From the NCBI GenBank assembly GCA_945873095.1, contig CAMCBU010000008.1, positions 21,561-85,560 of the forward strand: a DNA stretch of 64,000 bases, in the 5' to 3' direction. The stretch comes from Klebsiella pneumoniae (GTDB lineage: Bacteria > Pseudomonadota > Gammaproteobacteria > Steroidobacterales > Steroidobacteraceae). Below are positions 10,380-19,555 of this stretch, piece after piece (position 1 is the stretch's first letter; every line of letters begins with the position of its first letter). A model generated the notes under the pieces. The model made no database searches. It was given only the letters and a program-made list of their open reading frames with translations, and was not told the DNA's origin. The position numbers and the translations under genes were made by a program.

Positions 10380-11528
10380 TCAAGAGCGCTCGCCGGGACT
10401 GAACAAGCGGCGATGTTCGACGATCGCATACCGATCCGTCATGCCGGCAACGTAATCGGCGACGACCCGTGCGCGACCCGGCTTGTCGTGCTGTCGTTCT
10501 GCGTTGGCTGCGGCTTCGCGATGTTCGTCGGGTAGCAGATCGATATCCTGCATGAACACTTCGAACAATTCGCGCAACACCTTGCGCGCCTTGTTGGTCA
10601 TGCGAAGCACGCGATAGTGGCGGTAGAGATGGGTATTGAGGAAGCGCTTCAACTCGAGGTGCTCCGCGCGCACTGCATCACTCATGACGATGAGCGGCAC
10701 CGTCTCTGCACGCACGGCGTCGATCGATTGCGGCGCTGCATCGGCGAGGCGGGCGGAGCTCGCGCCAACGACATCGCGCACCACCCGATCGATCATGCGA
10801 CGGATGGTCTCGTGCACCAACCGTCGGCCGGTCAAACTCGGATAACGCGCAACGACGTCGGCGTATTCACGGCCAAACAAACTCACCTCACGTAGCGCGT
10901 CGATGTCGAGCAAGCCGGCACGCAGACCGTCATCGACATCGTGATTGTTGTAGGCGATCGCATCGGCGAGGTTGGCGAGCTGTGCCTCGAGCCCCGGTTG
11001 GCGACGCTCGATGAAACGCAGCCCGAGTTCACCGAGGTTGCGCGCATTCTGTGCAGAGCAATGCTTGAGGACGCCTTCGCGAGTCTCGAAGGTGAGATTC
11101 AACCCCGGAAAGTCGGCATAGCGTTCTTCCAGCAGATCGACGACGCGCAGCGACTGCAGGTTGTGCTCGAATCCACCGTAGTCGCGCATACACTCATTCA
11201 GCGCGTCCTGTCCGGCATGGCCGAACGGGGTGTGGCCCAAGTCGTGCGCGAGACAAATCGCCTCGGTGAGCGTTTCGTGCAGAGCCAAGGCGCGGGCGAT
11301 CGTACGACCGATCTGCGCCACCTCCATCGAATGTGTGATGCGGGTGCGGTAGAGATCACCTTCGTGATTGACGAAAACCTGGGTCTTGTAGACGAGCCTT
11401 CGAAAAGCGCTCGAGTGGACGATGCGATCGCGATCACGCTGAAACTCGCCACGCAGATGCGGCGCCGGTTCACTGAATTGGCGACCGCGACTGCGCTCGT
11501 CATGTGCCGCGTAGACCGCCAAGGTCAT
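10380..11528 (-). CDS. dgt: Deoxyguanosinetriphosphate triphosphohydrolase-like protein
   Basis: 382-residue HD-domain dNTPase. RTRITHSMEV (61-70) gives the first metal histidine and LAHDLGHTPFGHAGQ (93-107) holds the HD pair and following histidines; a later Asp follows in AYNNHDVDDGL. It splits dNTPs into deoxynucleoside and triphosphate. Length is that of the short dGTPase-like subfamily rather than the 505-residue E. coli Dgt. Its ATG overlaps the aroB stop as ATGA (11525-11528), making it the third gene of aroK-aroB-dgt. The substrate range (dGTP only or all dNTPs) cannot be read from sequence. Confidence 0.92.
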   Translation of the reverse strand: MTLAVYAAHDERSRGRQFSEPAPHLRGEFQRDRDRIVHSSAFRRLVYKTQVFVNHEGDLYRTRITHSMEVAQIGRTIARALALHETLTEAICLAHDLGHTPFGHAGQDALNECMRDYGGFEHNLQSLRVVDLLEERYADFPGLNLTFETREGVLKHCSAQNARNLGELGLRFIERRQPGLEAQLANLADAIAYNNHDVDDGLRAGLLDIDALREVSLFGREYADVVARYPSLTGRRLVHETIRRMIDRVVRDVVGASSARLADAAPQSIDAVRAETVPLIVMSDAVRAEHLELKRFLNTHLYRHYRVLRMTNKARKVLRELFEVFMQDIDLLPDEHREAAANAERQHDKPGRARVVADYVAGMTDRYAIVEHRRLFSPGERS

Positions 11529-12616
11529 GCGAAGTGCGCCTCCAACGTGGCAGCCAACGCCGCCGGCGGATAGTCGTGCGTGACGAATGCGCGTCCGATG
11601 CCCCGCATCAGAACAAACCGCAGCCGCCCCTCCTTGACCTTCTTGTCGATGCTCATCGCCGCACGGGCTTGTTCGGCGCCGACCTCCGGTTTCGCATGGG
11701 TCGGCAAATGCAGACGCGCGAGTACATCAGCCACGCGATCGCAATCGGCAGCGGACATCCAGCCGGCATGGCGCGACATGGTCGCAGCCATCATGAGTCC
11801 CGCACCGACCGCCTCGCCGTGCAACCAACGCGTGTAACCCGTCACCGTTTCGATGGCGTGCCCAAAAGTATGACCAAGATTCAGCAAGGCTCGATCACCG
11901 CGTTCGTGCTCGTCACGTGCCACGATCTCGGCTTTGATTTCACAAGAGCGCCGCACGGCACGCGCAATGGCATCCGGCTCCAGTGCGAGCAACTCGGCGG
12001 TATGGGCATCGATCCAATCGAAAAACGGTCGATCGCAAATCAGGCCGTATTTGACGACTTCGGCCAGACCCGCTGACAACTCACGCTGCGGCAAAGAAGA
12101 CAAAGTCGTGGTATCGGCAATCACGGCTTGGGGTTGATGGAAAGCACCGATCAAATTCTTGCCGCCCGGATGATTGACGCCCGTCTTGCCGCCAACCGAA
12201 GAGTCGACCTGCGCGAGCAAGGTCGTCGGGATCTGTACGAAGCCGATGCCGCGTTGATAACAGGCGGCGGCAAAACCGGCCATGTCGCCAATCACACCAC
12301 CACCTAGTGCGATGATCAGATCGTCGCGTGCAAAGCGATTGGCGACGAGCACATCGAGGATTCGTGCGACCGTCGTGAGCGTCTTGTTAGCTTCGCCATC
12401 CGGCAACACGATCTCGATCAGATCGCGTTCACCGCGCGCCGCTTTGATGGTTGCCGAGTACAAAGGTGCGACGACGGCATTGGTGATCAGTGCAACCTTG
12501 CGAGCCGGCATGACGCGTGCGAGCAAGGCGGTATCGGCAAGCAGGCCGGCACCGATGTGGATCGGATAGCTGCGCTCACCTAGCGTGACGGTCAAGGTGC
12601 TTTGCGTTACGGCCAT
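11525..12616 (-). CDS. aroB: 3-Dehydroquinate synthase
   Basis: 363-residue cytosolic NAD- and zinc-dependent enzyme converting DAHP to 3-dehydroquinate, step 2 of the shikimate pathway. Motifs include the N-terminal TVTLGERSYPIHIG, NAD-binding LPDGEANKT and GGGVIGDMAGFAAA, QIPTTLLAQVDSSVGGKTGVN and zinc ligands in NLGHTFGHAIE and HGEAVGAG. I start at the ATG 15 bases after the aroK stop, with GAGAG upstream; an in-frame GTG at 12634 overlaps the aroK stop (GTGA) and would add six residues not usual in the family. Its stop overlaps the dgt start. Confidence 0.96.
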   Translation of the reverse strand: MAVTQSTLTVTLGERSYPIHIGAGLLADTALLARVMPARKVALITNAVVAPLYSATIKAARGERDLIEIVLPDGEANKTLTTVARILDVLVANRFARDDLIIALGGGVIGDMAGFAAACYQRGIGFVQIPTTLLAQVDSSVGGKTGVNHPGGKNLIGAFHQPQAVIADTTTLSSLPQRELSAGLAEVVKYGLICDRPFFDWIDAHTAELLALEPDAIARAVRRSCEIKAEIVARDEHERGDRALLNLGHTFGHAIETVTGYTRWLHGEAVGAGLMMAATMSRHAGWMSAADCDRVADVLARLHLPTHAKPEVGAEQARAAMSIDKKVKEGRLRFVLMRGIGRAFVTHDYPPAALAATLEAHFA

Positions 12617-12630
12617 GGGTGCGGACTCTC

Positions 12631-13179
12631 TCACGCGGGGAGTATACGGCCCGGCCCTGCACGGTCGTCGAGGGCACGCAGGATTTCATCGACGACCGCC
12701 GGAACTCGACGCCCATCGGTTCGAACCGTCAGATGAGCGACTCCGGTATAAAGCGGTGCCCGTTGATTCATCAATTCCGACACGCGTGCAGTCATGTCGG
12801 CGACACCACTCAACAAGGGTCGATTCTCTCCTCGTCGCACGCGTGCCACTTGCTGAGCGACCGAAGTCTCGAGGTAGATCACCGTACCGCGCTCTCGCAG
12901 ATAGGCCCGGTTCTCCGCCGCGAGCACCGCACCGCCACCGGTCGATAGCACAACCCCGTTGGTTGCGGTCAATTCGGCGACGATGTCTCGCTCTCGCTGG
13001 CGGAACCCGGCTTCGCCTTCGGTGTCGAAGATGCGCGGGATATCGACCCCCGTCCGACGTTCGATCTCGGTGTCGGTGTCAACGAAAGGCATGCGGAGCC
13101 GTCGAGCGAGGGTTTTGCCCACCGCCGTTTTACCCGACCCCATCGGTCCCACGAGAAATAAGTTGCTTGATACCGTCAT
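12631..13179 (-). CDS. aroK: Shikimate kinase
   Basis: 182-residue P-loop kinase that phosphorylates shikimate at O3 (shikimate pathway step 5). The Walker A GPMGSGKT spans 11-18. Substrate residues are seen in FVDTDTEIERR and FRQRERDIV, and the glycine triplet in STGGGAVLA. It is first gene of aroK-aroB-dgt. Divergent ponA starts 63 bases away at 13243. In many gammaproteobacteria pilMNOPQ lies between ponA and aroK, but here the two are immediate neighbours. Confidence 0.96.
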   Translation of the reverse strand: MTVSSNLFLVGPMGSGKTAVGKTLARRLRMPFVDTDTEIERRTGVDIPRIFDTEGEAGFRQRERDIVAELTATNGVVLSTGGGAVLAAENRAYLRERGTVIYLETSVAQQVARVRRGENRPLLSGVADMTARVSELMNQRAPLYTGVAHLTVRTDGRRVPAVVDEILRALDDRAGPGRILPA

Positions 13180-13242
13180 CCGCCGAATCCTGTCTGCACG
13201 GCAAGCCTACCGCACCGGCCAAGCGCGCGACATTCCGGTAAC

Positions 13243-15720
13243 ATGCGCCTTGCCGTGAAAGTGTCTGTGTCGAAAATTCTGCTTTGGGGCCTCACGGCGA
13301 TCGTCGGCTCGGCAGCTCTGCTCGTGGTTGGCATCTCCGGCGCCTATCTCTACCTCGCCCCCAGCCTGCCGAGTGTCGAGGCGATGCGCCAGATCGAGCT
13401 GCAAGTGCCACTGCGCGTGTATTCGCGCGACGGTCAAACGATCGCGCAGATCGGTGAACAGCGCCGCATACCCGTCTCCTTCGAACAAATACCGCCGGTC
13501 GTGCGCCAAGCCTTCATCGCGGCCGAGGACGATCGTTTTTTTGAGCACTCCGGCTTCGACTATCAGTCGATTCTGCGTTCGATCATCGTCAACCTCATCC
13601 CGGGCTATCGACTCGAAGGCGCCAGTACGATCACGCAACAGACGGCCAAGAACCTGTTTCTGACGAATGATCGAACTTGGCGCCGCAAAGGGCAGGAGAT
13701 GTTCCTGACCTATCGCATCGAGCGCGAATTCAGCAAAGAAGAAATTCTCGGTCTGTACCTGAACGTGATCCCCTTTGGCAAGCGCGCCTATGGCGTTGCG
13801 GCTGCGGCCGATCTGTATTTCGGCAAGACGCTCGCAGAGCTCTCGTTGGCAGAGGCGGCGACGCTCGCGCGAGTGCCGCAAGCACCCTCGCGCTACAACC
13901 CCATCAATAACCCGAAAGCAGCGGCCGAACGTCGTGGCTATGTACTGCGTCGCATGCGTGAACTCGGCTTCATCGATCCGGCAGCGGAACAACGCGCCGC
14001 CCGTGAAATCGTCCGAGCACGCGAACACGTCAAAACTTTTGACGTGGAGGCACCCTATGTCGCAGAAATGGCGCGTCTCGAACTGGTGCAACGCTTCGGC
14101 GCCGCAGCACAAAACGAAGGCTACAAAATCTATACGACCATCGAGCCTGCAATGCAGACGGCGGCCAACACGGCGCTGCGCGACGGTCTGCTCGATTACG
14201 ATCGGCGCCACGGCTGGCGCGGTGCATTGGCAAAGAAATCGTTACCGGCCTCCGGCGCGTCCGATGCGCTCGAGTCGCTGCTCGACGCTTACGCCTCGAG
14301 CGGTCCCTTGCGTCCGGCCGTCGTCATCGCCGTGAAAGACAAAGAGGCGCGCCTGTACGCGCGCGATCTCGGCGACGTGACGATGACCTGGGACGGGATG
14401 TCGTGGGCCAGAGCGAAAACGGGTCGCAGGCTCGGTCCTGCTCCGAAAAAGGCGGCCGATGTTCTGCAACGCGGCGACATCGTTTACGTTGCACCGGATG
14501 GCGATGCGATCGTGCTCGCACAGATTCCGGAAGCGGCATCGGCGCTGGTCGCGCTCGCACCCCGCGATGGCGCCATTCGCGCCCTCGTCGGCGGCTTCGA
14601 TTATTTCGACGCCAAAGCCGGTAAATTCAACCGCGCGATCCAAGCACAACGTCAGCCCGGCTCGGGCTTCAAACCCTTTCTCTACTCGGCTGCGCTCGAG
14701 TATGGTTTCACGCCTTCGACCATCGTCATGGACGCGCCCTTCGTGGTCGACGATCCGAACATGGAAGAGGCGTGGCGCCCCGAAAACTCGAGCGGGGAAT
14801 TCAGTGGCCCGACGCGTCTGCGTGAAGCGCTCGTCCAATCAAAGAATTTGGTATCGATTCGCGTGTTGCAGTCGGTAGGCATGGCGCCTGCCATGAGTTA
14901 CACCGAACGCTTCGGTTTCGAGCGTCGCAAACTGCCGCGCAACCTTACGCTCTCGTTGGGCACCTTGAGTGCGACACCGCTGCAGGTGGCAGCCGGTTAC
15001 ACCGTGTTCGCCAACGGCGGATACCGCGTACAGCCCTATTTCATCGAGCGCATCGAAGATCCGAAAGGCAAAGTGGTCTTCCAAGCCAAGCCGCGCGTGG
15101 TGACGCCGGGCTGCGCCGATCAGTTGCCTGCCGCGACGGCGGTCGATGCGCGCGGCGGCGACGAGCGCGGTCTTAGCGCCTCGAATAGTGGCGGATGCGA
15201 CAAGGCGCCGAGCGAAATCGCACCACGCGTCATTAGCGCTCAGAACGCGTGGCTGATGACCGACATGCTGCGTGAAGTCATCACGCGTGGTACGGGGCGT
15301 CGCGCCTTGGCGCTCGGTCGCAATGATCTCGCCGGCAAGACCGGCACGACCAACGAAGCACGCGATACCTGGTTCAACGGCTACAACCCCGATCTGGTCG
15401 CGAGTGTCTGGGTCGGTTTCGATCAGTCGAAGCCTCTCGGTGAGGGCGAGGAAGGAAGTCGCACCGCCGTGCCCATCTGGGTGGATTTCATGCGCGTAGC
15501 CTTGGCGCGAACGCCCGTGCGAAGCTGGCCCGTGCCGGAAGGGCTGGTGCAGGTGCGTATTTCGCCGGTCACGGGTGAGGTGGCCGGTGCCGATGATCAG
15601 GATGCGATCTTCGAAACCTTCATGATGGATCGACTGCCGGTGGGCGCATCGCAAGAGCTCGTCAATCCGACCAAAGGCGACGAGTCGAAACCAAAGGAGT
15701 CGGCGGAGCCGCTCTTTTGA
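13243..15720 (+). CDS. mrcA: Penicillin-binding protein 1A (bifunctional glycosyltransferase/transpeptidase)
   Basis: 825-residue class A PBP that polymerises and crosslinks peptidoglycan in the periplasm. One N-terminal membrane anchor (about 11-38) is followed by the GT51 domain with catalytic Glu95 in AAEDDRFFEH and GASTITQQTAKN (126-137). A PBP1A-type inserted OB region leads to the transpeptidase, with the active serine in SGFK (474-477), SKN (533-535) and KTG (699-701). The proline- and charge-rich C-terminus ends with the stop overlapped by the next gene. The ATG at 13243 has no strong ribosome binding site. Confidence 0.96.
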   Translation: MRLAVKVSVSKILLWGLTAIVGSAALLVVGISGAYLYLAPSLPSVEAMRQIELQVPLRVYSRDGQTIAQIGEQRRIPVSFEQIPPVVRQAFIAAEDDRFFEHSGFDYQSILRSIIVNLIPGYRLEGASTITQQTAKNLFLTNDRTWRRKGQEMFLTYRIEREFSKEEILGLYLNVIPFGKRAYGVAAAADLYFGKTLAELSLAEAATLARVPQAPSRYNPINNPKAAAERRGYVLRRMRELGFIDPAAEQRAAREIVRAREHVKTFDVEAPYVAEMARLELVQRFGAAAQNEGYKIYTTIEPAMQTAANTALRDGLLDYDRRHGWRGALAKKSLPASGASDALESLLDAYASSGPLRPAVVIAVKDKEARLYARDLGDVTMTWDGMSWARAKTGRRLGPAPKKAADVLQRGDIVYVAPDGDAIVLAQIPEAASALVALAPRDGAIRALVGGFDYFDAKAGKFNRAIQAQRQPGSGFKPFLYSAALEYGFTPSTIVMDAPFVVDDPNMEEAWRPENSSGEFSGPTRLREALVQSKNLVSIRVLQSVGMAPAMSYTERFGFERRKLPRNLTLSLGTLSATPLQVAAGYTVFANGGYRVQPYFIERIEDPKGKVVFQAKPRVVTPGCADQLPAATAVDARGGDERGLSASNSGGCDKAPSEIAPRVISAQNAWLMTDMLREVITRGTGRRALALGRNDLAGKTGTTNEARDTWFNGYNPDLVASVWVGFDQSKPLGEGEEGSRTAVPIWVDFMRVALARTPVRSWPVPEGLVQVRISPVTGEVAGADDQDAIFETFMMDRLPVGASQELVNPTKGDESKPKESAEPLF

Positions 15721-16325
15721 AGAAGCTGCCACCGCGTGCCGAGCATCTGCGCCGAGCACTGGCACAGGAGGCCGCTAGAATCATGGCGGAGCATGGCGTG
15801 CGCGACTTCCTGCTCGCCAAACGCAAGGCCGCAGAGCGCTATGGCGTCGTCGATAGCGCACTGTTGCCGCGCAACACCGAAATCGAAACTGCACTGCAGG
15901 AATATCAACGCTTATTCGGTGGTGAAGCGCATGTTGAAACACTGCAATCACAGCGTGCCGTCGCGCTTGATGTCATGCATCGTCTGCAGCGGTTCCAACC
16001 GCGGCTCGTCGGATCCGTGCTGACCGGCACGGCAACGCCGCACGACGATGTCGTATTGCACGTGTTCGTCGATCGGATTGAAACGCTGAGTTTCGCCTTG
16101 ATGGACCAAGGCGTGCCCCACGAAACAGGCGAGCGGCGCATACGCTTGGATCCGGATCGCACCGCTCAACAACCGACGCTGCGGCTCGAGCTCGACGCTC
16201 AGCCGGTCGAGCTCGTCGTGTTCAACATCGATGGCATCCGACAAGCGCCCATCAGCCCCGTCGATGGCAAGCCGATGCGTCGCGCCGATCTGCGCGAAGT
16301 GGAGAGTTTGCTGACGACGGGGTAG
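15717..16325 (+). CDS. Hypothetical protein with a nucleotidyltransferase-like segment
   Basis: 202-residue soluble protein that I do not recognise as a named family. The N-terminal 75 residues are helical and basic (RIMAEHGVRDFLLAKRKAAERYG). Residues 99-117, GSVLTGTATPHDDVVLHVF, resemble the GSxxxGxxxxxSDxDLxV core of pol-beta-type nucleotidyltransferases, but the usual second aspartate is His here, so it may be inactive. The C-terminal part is beta-rich with VELVVFNIDG. The TTG start overlaps the ponA stop as TTGA; an ATG at 15783 is an alternative that keeps the core. Coupling to ponA suggests coexpression but no function is assigned. It ends 6 bases from convergent gltA. Confidence 0.7.
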   Translation: MKKLPPRAEHLRRALAQEAARIMAEHGVRDFLLAKRKAAERYGVVDSALLPRNTEIETALQEYQRLFGGEAHVETLQSQRAVALDVMHRLQRFQPRLVGSVLTGTATPHDDVVLHVFVDRIETLSFALMDQGVPHETGERRIRLDPDRTAQQPTLRLELDAQPVELVVFNIDGIRQAPISPVDGKPMRRADLREVESLLTTG

Positions 16326-16331
16326 TTCCGC

Positions 16332-17627
16332 TCAGCGCTTGCTGATCGGAACGTATTCGCGCGGTGCAGGGCCGGTGTAGAGCTGGCGCGGCCGGCCGAT
16401 CTTGTAGCCCGGGTCGCTGATCATTTCCTGCCAATGCGACACCCAGCCGGCGGTACGTGCGATGGCGAACATGACCGTGAACATCGAGCGCGGAATACCC
16501 AAGGCGCTGTAGATGATGCCCGAGTAGAAGTCGACGTTCGGGTAGAGCTTGCGCGCGATGAAATATTCGTCTTTGAGAGCGATTTCTTCGAGCCGTTGCG
16601 CAAGCTCGAGCAGCGGGTTGTCCGCGCGACCCATCTTGGCCAACACCTTGTGACACATCTCGCGAATGATCTTCGCGCGCGGATCGAAATTTTTGTAGAC
16701 GCGGTGACCAAAGCCCATCAAACGCACATTGCTGGTCTTGTCTTTGACCTGCGCAAGGAACTTCGGGATGTTGTCGACCGAGCCGATTTCCTCGAGCATT
16801 TCGAGTACGGCTTCGTTGGCACCACCGTGCGCCGGACCCCACAGCGCCGATACGCCGGCCGAAATGGCCGCGTAAGGATTTGCGCCGGTCGAACCGGCTA
16901 ATCGCACCGTCGAGGTGCTCGCGTTCTGCTCGTGATCGGCGTGCAGAATCAACAACAAGTCGAGTGCTTGCGCCGCCAGCGGGTCGACGTGGTAAGGCTC
17001 GCAAGGCACAGCGTAGAACATGTGCAGCAGATTGCTGCAGTAGTCGAGATCGTTGCGCGGATAGATGAACGGCTGACCCAACGCACGCTTGTAAGCGGCA
17101 GCTGAAATGGTCGGCAGCTTGGCGATGATGCGGTGGGCAAAAATCTCGCGATGACGCGGGTTATTGATGTCCATCGAGTCGTGGTAGAACGCCGACATCG
17201 AGGCCACGATCGCACTGACCATGGCCATCGGGTGCGCGTCGTAATGGAATCCGCTGTACATCCGCAGCAACGACTCGTTGACCATCGTGTGCCGCTGGAT
17301 GTTCACACTGAATTCGGCCAGCTGCTTGGTGTCCGGCAGATCACCGTTCAACAACAGATAAGCCACTTCGATGAACGAACTGTGTGCGGCCAACTGCTCG
17401 ATGGGATAGCCGCGGTACATCAGCACGCCGGCATCACCGTCGATGTAGGTGATCTTGCTCTCGGTGCTCGCCGTCGCCATGAAGCCCGGATCGAAGGTGA
17501 AAACCCCGTGATCCTTGTTGAGAGAGGCGATGTCGATCACGTCCGGACCGATCGTGCCGGCACGCACGGGCAAGTCGGTTTTCTTGCCGGAGGAGAGTTC
17601 TAGGAGTTCAAATTTCTTGTTGGCCAT
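16332..17627 (-). CDS. gltA: Citrate synthase
   Basis: 431-residue type II (hexameric, gram-negative) citrate synthase that condenses acetyl-CoA with oxaloacetate at entry to the TCA cycle. Catalytic His regions are in [14 protein letters not shown] and [16 protein letters not shown], and the catalytic Asp/Arg region is [17 protein letters not shown]. The N-terminal small domain ([21 protein letters not shown]) is typical of the NADH-sensitive type. It is monocistronic, with a perfect inverted repeat 25-46 bases upstream of the ATG. Its presence indicates an oxidative TCA cycle. Confidence 0.97.
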   Translation of the reverse strand: MANKKFELLELSSGKKTDLPVRAGTIGPDVIDIASLNKDHGVFTFDPGFMATASTESKITYIDGDAGVLMYRGYPIEQLAAHSSFIEVAYLLLNGDLPDTKQLAEFSVNIQRHTMVNESLLRMYSGFHYDAHPMAMVSAIVASMSAFYHDSMDINNPRHREIFAHRIIAKLPTISAAAYKRALGQPFIYPRNDLDYCSNLLHMFYAVPCEPYHVDPLAAQALDLLLILHADHEQNASTSTVRLAGSTGANPYAAISAGVSALWGPAHGGANEAVLEMLEEIGSVDNIPKFLAQVKDKTSNVRLMGFGHRVYKNFDPRAKIIREMCHKVLAKMGRADNPLLELAQRLEEIALKDEYFIARKLYPNVDFYSGIIYSALGIPRSMFTVMFAIARTAGWVSHWQEMISDPGYKIGRPRQLYTGPAPREYVPISKR

Positions 17628-17651
17628 GGTGTCGTTCGTCGCCAGCGGAGT

Positions 17652-17673
17652 ATCGTGGCAGACGCGCCACGAT
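17652..17673. promoter_or_regulatory. Perfect 8-bp inverted repeat in the gltA leader
   Basis: ATCGTGGC (17652-17659) and GCCACGAT (17666-17673) form a perfect dyad with a 6-base spacer. It lies 25-46 bases before the gltA ATG, in the 117-base gap after the M48 protease gene. No T-run follows on the minus strand, so it is not a convincing terminator. An operator or a leader hairpin affecting gltA are both possible. Confidence 0.4.
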
Positions 17674-17744
17674 GTGTGACGAAATTGACACGCCTTGCGC
17701 TCGGAATCAAGGCAGAGTGGATGAAATTTTCAGCCGCAACCGTG

Positions 17745-19205
17745 TTATTCGACCGCCTTGTAGAGAGCTCCCGGTGTCAACTTGCCGTCCGGGTAAATGC
17801 CGTTGATCAGTTGCAACTGCTCCTTGCGGAACTTGCCATCCGGCATCGTCTCGACGTGATCCTCGATCGTCGTCGTCGCAGTCGCCGTCGTCATGCGTAA
17901 CCGATACGGCTCGGCGAGCGGATACTCGGTGGAGCGCAAGGCGCGCAAGGTTTCAGCGACACTGCGAAACAGACCGTCGGCTTCGGGAATTCCGCCGCGC
18001 GACGAGCGACTTGCGCCCGCGAAAAGATAGGCGCTCTTGCCACGATACAGCACGATCCAGCGCACCGGACCCGCGCCACCATCGAGGGGCGAGCCCGTCG
18101 ACGTTCGAACGGTATAGCCTTCCATGCCGTTCACGCTGAGCGCCTCGCCACCAGCGAGAGTCGCGCCCTTCAGTTGAGAGAACAAAAACTCGCGTGGTGA
18201 CTGCGTCGGCGGATAGTCCCGCAACGTGATCTGCATGATGGTGTCGCGCCGCGGTGTGTAAGCGAGCAGTCGATCGCGCTGGTTCTCGACCGTCCAGACG
18301 CGCGGAAAGGCAGCCGTGATGCCGAGTTCAGCGTGATAGAGCCGGTTGCCGCGCAAGATGCCTTGTGCGCGACTCGAACCGTAAGTCATGCCATCGATCT
18401 GGCGAAGATATTCCTCGCGACCCTCGAACCAGCCGCCCGCAGGACCGTTCTCGAGATTCGCCGATGCCTTGGCCGCCTGCACCGCGCGCTTGTCCGGCGC
18501 CGGGTGGGATGAAAACAAGCCATGGTAGATGCGCGGTTCGCGACCTTCGGCGCGTGCCTGATCGATTTCGAATCGTTCGCCGCGGCGGAACATCTCGAAC
18601 ACTTCGCCCATCGACTCGGGTCGATACCCTGCGCGCGTGGCGTATTGCAGCCCGAGGCGATCCGCTTCGAGTTCGTTCTCGCGACCATAGCCCTGCATCC
18701 AAGCTTGCGCACCCAGATTGGCGAGATCGGCCACGGCGCCCGAGCCGGTGTAGATCGCCGCGGCGGTGGCCGCGAGCGTCGCGAAAATGCCGCGCGTCAT
18801 GCGTTCCTGCGGGTGGCGCGCCGTGACATGCGCCACCTCGTGACCGAGTACCGAGGCGAGCTCCGCCTCCGAGTTGAGGTGGGTCAACAGGCCTCGGTGC
18901 AGATAGACAAAACAGCAACCCGTGGTGAACGCGTTGATCGAGTCGTCGTCGAGAACGACGAATTTCCACTCCGCGTTCGGCAACTCGCTCTTGCTCGCAA
19001 CGCGTTGGCCAACCTGACTGACGTAGTCTTGCAGCGCCTGGTTTTCGTAGAGCCCATACGCCTTCAGGATCTGATCATGTGCTTTGCGCGCCGAGGCACT
19101 TTGCTTAGCCCCTCCTTTGCCCGACTGCGCCCAAGCCTCTGTCCCGCTCATCGAGAGCGTTACGGTCAGCAGAGTGACGATAAGAGCCGTGATTCGGCCG
19201 ATCAT
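17745..19205 (-). CDS. M48 family metalloprotease, exported (BepA/YggG-like)
   Basis: 486-residue zinc protease directed to the periplasm. The signal peptide spans about 1-27 (ITALIVTLLTVTLSMSGTEAWA). HEVAH (122-126) is the zinc/catalytic motif and NELEAD (177-182) supplies the third ligand. Unlike BepA it has no visible TPR repeats; the C-terminal 220 residues form an unassigned domain. I start at the ATG 19205 because GGAGG lies 9 bases upstream; an in-frame start at 19238 would put a polar stretch before the signal peptide. By family, the likely role is quality control of outer-membrane or periplasmic proteins. Confidence 0.88.
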   Translation of the reverse strand: MIGRITALIVTLLTVTLSMSGTEAWAQSGKGGAKQSASARKAHDQILKAYGLYENQALQDYVSQVGQRVASKSELPNAEWKFVVLDDDSINAFTTGCCFVYLHRGLLTHLNSEAELASVLGHEVAHVTARHPQERMTRGIFATLAATAAAIYTGSGAVADLANLGAQAWMQGYGRENELEADRLGLQYATRAGYRPESMGEVFEMFRRGERFEIDQARAEGREPRIYHGLFSSHPAPDKRAVQAAKASANLENGPAGGWFEGREEYLRQIDGMTYGSSRAQGILRGNRLYHAELGITAAFPRVWTVENQRDRLLAYTPRRDTIMQITLRDYPPTQSPREFLFSQLKGATLAGGEALSVNGMEGYTVRTSTGSPLDGGAGPVRWIVLYRGKSAYLFAGASRSSRGGIPEADGLFRSVAETLRALRSTEYPLAEPYRLRMTTATATTTIEDHVETMPDGKFRKEQLQLINGIYPDGKLTPGALYKAVE

Positions 19206-19266
19206 GCCTTGGAGCCTCCAGCACGAAAGACGTCGCAAACTTAACAGAAGTTCCCCGCCAAGCTCC

Positions 19267-19295
19267 GGAAACGAACAAGGCGCCCGAAGGCGCCT
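19267..19295 (-). terminator. Rho-independent terminator of rpmE
   Basis: On the minus strand AGGCGCC-TTCG-GGCGCCT forms a perfect 7-bp stem with a UUCG tetraloop (stem 19278-19295). It is followed by TTGTTCGTTT, a T-rich tail. It lies 48 bases past the rpmE stop and before the convergently read leader of nothing else, so it should end rpmE transcription. Confidence 0.8.
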
Positions 19296-19342
19296 CGAAT
19301 GTCGTGTCGAATCGCGAACGCGATCGACAGGCTGCGATTCGC

Positions 19343-19555
19343 TCAGCGCGCCGCAGCAGCCGCGTACTTCTTGCGGAATTTGTCGACGCGACCCGCGGTG
19401 TCGAGGATCTTTTGCTTACCGGTGTAGAACGGGTGGCAGCTCGAGCAAACTTCGATCGCGAGATCCTGCCCGAGGGTCGAGCGGGTCGGGAACGTGTTGC
19501 CGCAGGTGCAGGACACCGTGATGTCCTTGTAGTCCGGGTGGATCGAAGGTTTCAT
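19343..19555 (-). CDS. rpmE: 50S ribosomal protein L31, zinc-binding type
   Basis: 70-residue L31 of the large ribosomal subunit. Cys16, Cys18, Cys37 and Cys40 (SCTCGN and [12 protein letters not shown]) form the zinc site of the C-plus paralogue, the form usually expressed in zinc-replete cells. [12 protein letters not shown] is the canonical L31 start, so the ATG at 19555 is preferred over upstream in-frame codons. The short alanine-rich C-terminus is unremarkable. It is monocistronic with a strong terminator downstream. Confidence 0.97.
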   Translation of the reverse strand: MKPSIHPDYKDITVSCTCGNTFPTRSTLGQDLAIEVCSSCHPFYTGKQKILDTAGRVDKFRKKYAAAAAR

